From: Chelativorans sp.
Lineage (GTDB): Bacteria > Pseudomonadota > Alphaproteobacteria > Rhizobiales > Rhizobiaceae
DNA: 64,000 bases
Direction of reading: 5' to 3'
NCBI RefSeq assembly: GCF_031180965.1
Contig: NZ_JAPSLH010000020.1
Span: 1 to 64,000, forward strand
Part shown: piece by piece, positions 63,557-64,000 of the stretch
Position numbering within the stretch: the first letter of the stretch is position 1
Layout: each line of letters begins with the position of its first letter
Position numbers and translations under genes: made by a program
The notes under the pieces: generated by a model
Told to the model about the DNA's origin: nothing
Databases searched by the model: none
What the model saw: only the letters and a program-made list of their open reading frames with translations

Positions 63557-64000
63557 TCAGTGCATGACCCAGCCGCCATCGACATTGATGGTCTGGCCGG
63601 TGATGAAGCCGGATTCCTCGGAGGCGAGGAACATGAGCGCATAGGCAATGTCTCGCGGGTGCCCGCGGCGCTTGACCGCCTGGTGCTCCAGCACGAAACG
63701 CGTATAGCCTTCAGGATCCGGGTGGATCTTTTCCGCATCCGTGGGAAATGCTCCCGGTGCGACGGCATTCACGGTGATGCCGTATTGGCCGAATTCGCGC
63801 GCCCAAGCCCGTGTGAGCCCGATCAGCGCGCCCTTGGACTGCACATAAGGGGACAGCTTGGCCCAGCCCCCATAGGCCGTGACCGAGGCGATGTTGATGA
63901 TGCGGCCAAAACCCTTCTCGCGCATGCCCGGCAAGGCTGCCTGCACGCAGACGATGCCGGCATCCACATTCACCCGCTGCACCATCTGGTGCTCTTCGAT
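63557..64000 (-). CDS. SDR family oxidoreductase, 5' end beyond window
   Basis: C-terminal 148 codons of a short-chain dehydrogenase. IINIASVTAYGGW carries the catalytic Ser region, SPYVQSK is YxxxK, and [15 protein letters not shown] and GFITGQTINVDGG close the fold. The first visible codons (IEEHQMVQRVNVDAG) are in the middle of the protein, so the cofactor-binding N-terminus lies past position 64000. First visible gene of the CoA-type operon. Confidence 0.92.
   Translation of the reverse strand: MEEHQMVQRVNVDAGIVCVQAALPGMREKGFGRIINIASVTAYGGWAKLSPYVQSKGALIGLTRAWAREFGQYGITVNAVAPGAFPTDAEKIHPDPEGYTRFVLEHQAVKRRGHPRDIAYALMFLASEESGFITGQTINVDGGWVMH

Noticed and set aside
1-64000. tRNA, rRNA, riboswitch or CRISPR features
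   Set aside because: No cloverleaf, conserved rRNA segment, riboswitch core or regularly spaced repeat was seen by eye in the intergenic stretches; a covariance-model search would be needed to exclude them fully.

Overview
The window reads as a GC-rich alphaproteobacterial chromosome, most likely Hyphomicrobiales of the Phyllobacteriaceae type (Mesorhizobium/Chelativorans-like). This placement is an inference from the style of the AnmK, RlmN and UdgX-type proteins, the codon use, and the large load of ABC and tripartite uptake systems. I saw no rRNA, tRNA, CRISPR array or intact mobile element.

Layout. 1-3.6 kb: a UdgX-type uracil-DNA glycosylase, rlmN, a LysE-type exporter and an orphan Imm11/DUF1629 protein. 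3.6-8.1 kb: a peptidoglycan/amino-sugar recycling divergon (murQ, SIS isomerase, nagA against anmK). 8.3-12 kb: a TrpX-type ABC transporter followed by a variant ureohydrolase. 12-21.3 kb: a catabolic block made of an orphan sugar-binding protein, a TIM-barrel epimerase, a DUF993 aldolase-like protein and a Gfo/Idh oxidoreductase. It is divergent from a TctCBA transporter and two paralogous TetR regulators that converge and overlap. Three copies of a 16-bp palindrome (GTAACY-N4-RGTTAC) mark the control regions of this block. 21.5-23.3 kb: two decayed genes (SMP-30 and SDR).

23.3-31.6 kb: a GntR/SDR/sugar-ABC operon divergent from an enolase-superfamily dehydratase with a DUF6772 protein and a small partner. 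32.3-36.2 kb: SDR, amidohydrolase, 2-hydroxyacid dehydrogenase and a LacI regulator. 36.4-47.2 kb: one long operon with two more enolase-superfamily dehydratases, a dipeptide/oligopeptide-type ABC transporter, a Gfo/Idh oxidoreductase and a frameshifted GMC oxidoreductase. It is followed by remnants of an IS481-family transposase and an SDR. 48-57.3 kb: SDR, HpsN-like dehydrogenase, lambda-crystallin-type dehydrogenase and a sugar ABC importer without its own ATPase, divergent from an epimerase and a Gfo/Idh gene, then a LacI regulator. 57.6-64 kb: a ribose-type ABC transporter in one operon with an enoyl-CoA hydratase, a signal-less solute-binding-protein homologue, a CaiB-type CoA-transferase and an SDR cut by the window edge.

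Taken together this is mainly a scavenging island for sugars, sugar acids and related polyols. Each module pairs an uptake system with dehydrogenases, dehydratases or lactonase-like hydrolases, and most have a local regulator (GntR, LacI, TetR). The strongest leads for something undescribed are the CoA-type operon carrying a cytoplasmic-looking binding protein, the enolase/DUF6772/small-protein trio, the HpsN-like triple-dehydrogenase cluster, and the palindrome regulon with its tail-to-tail TetR pair.
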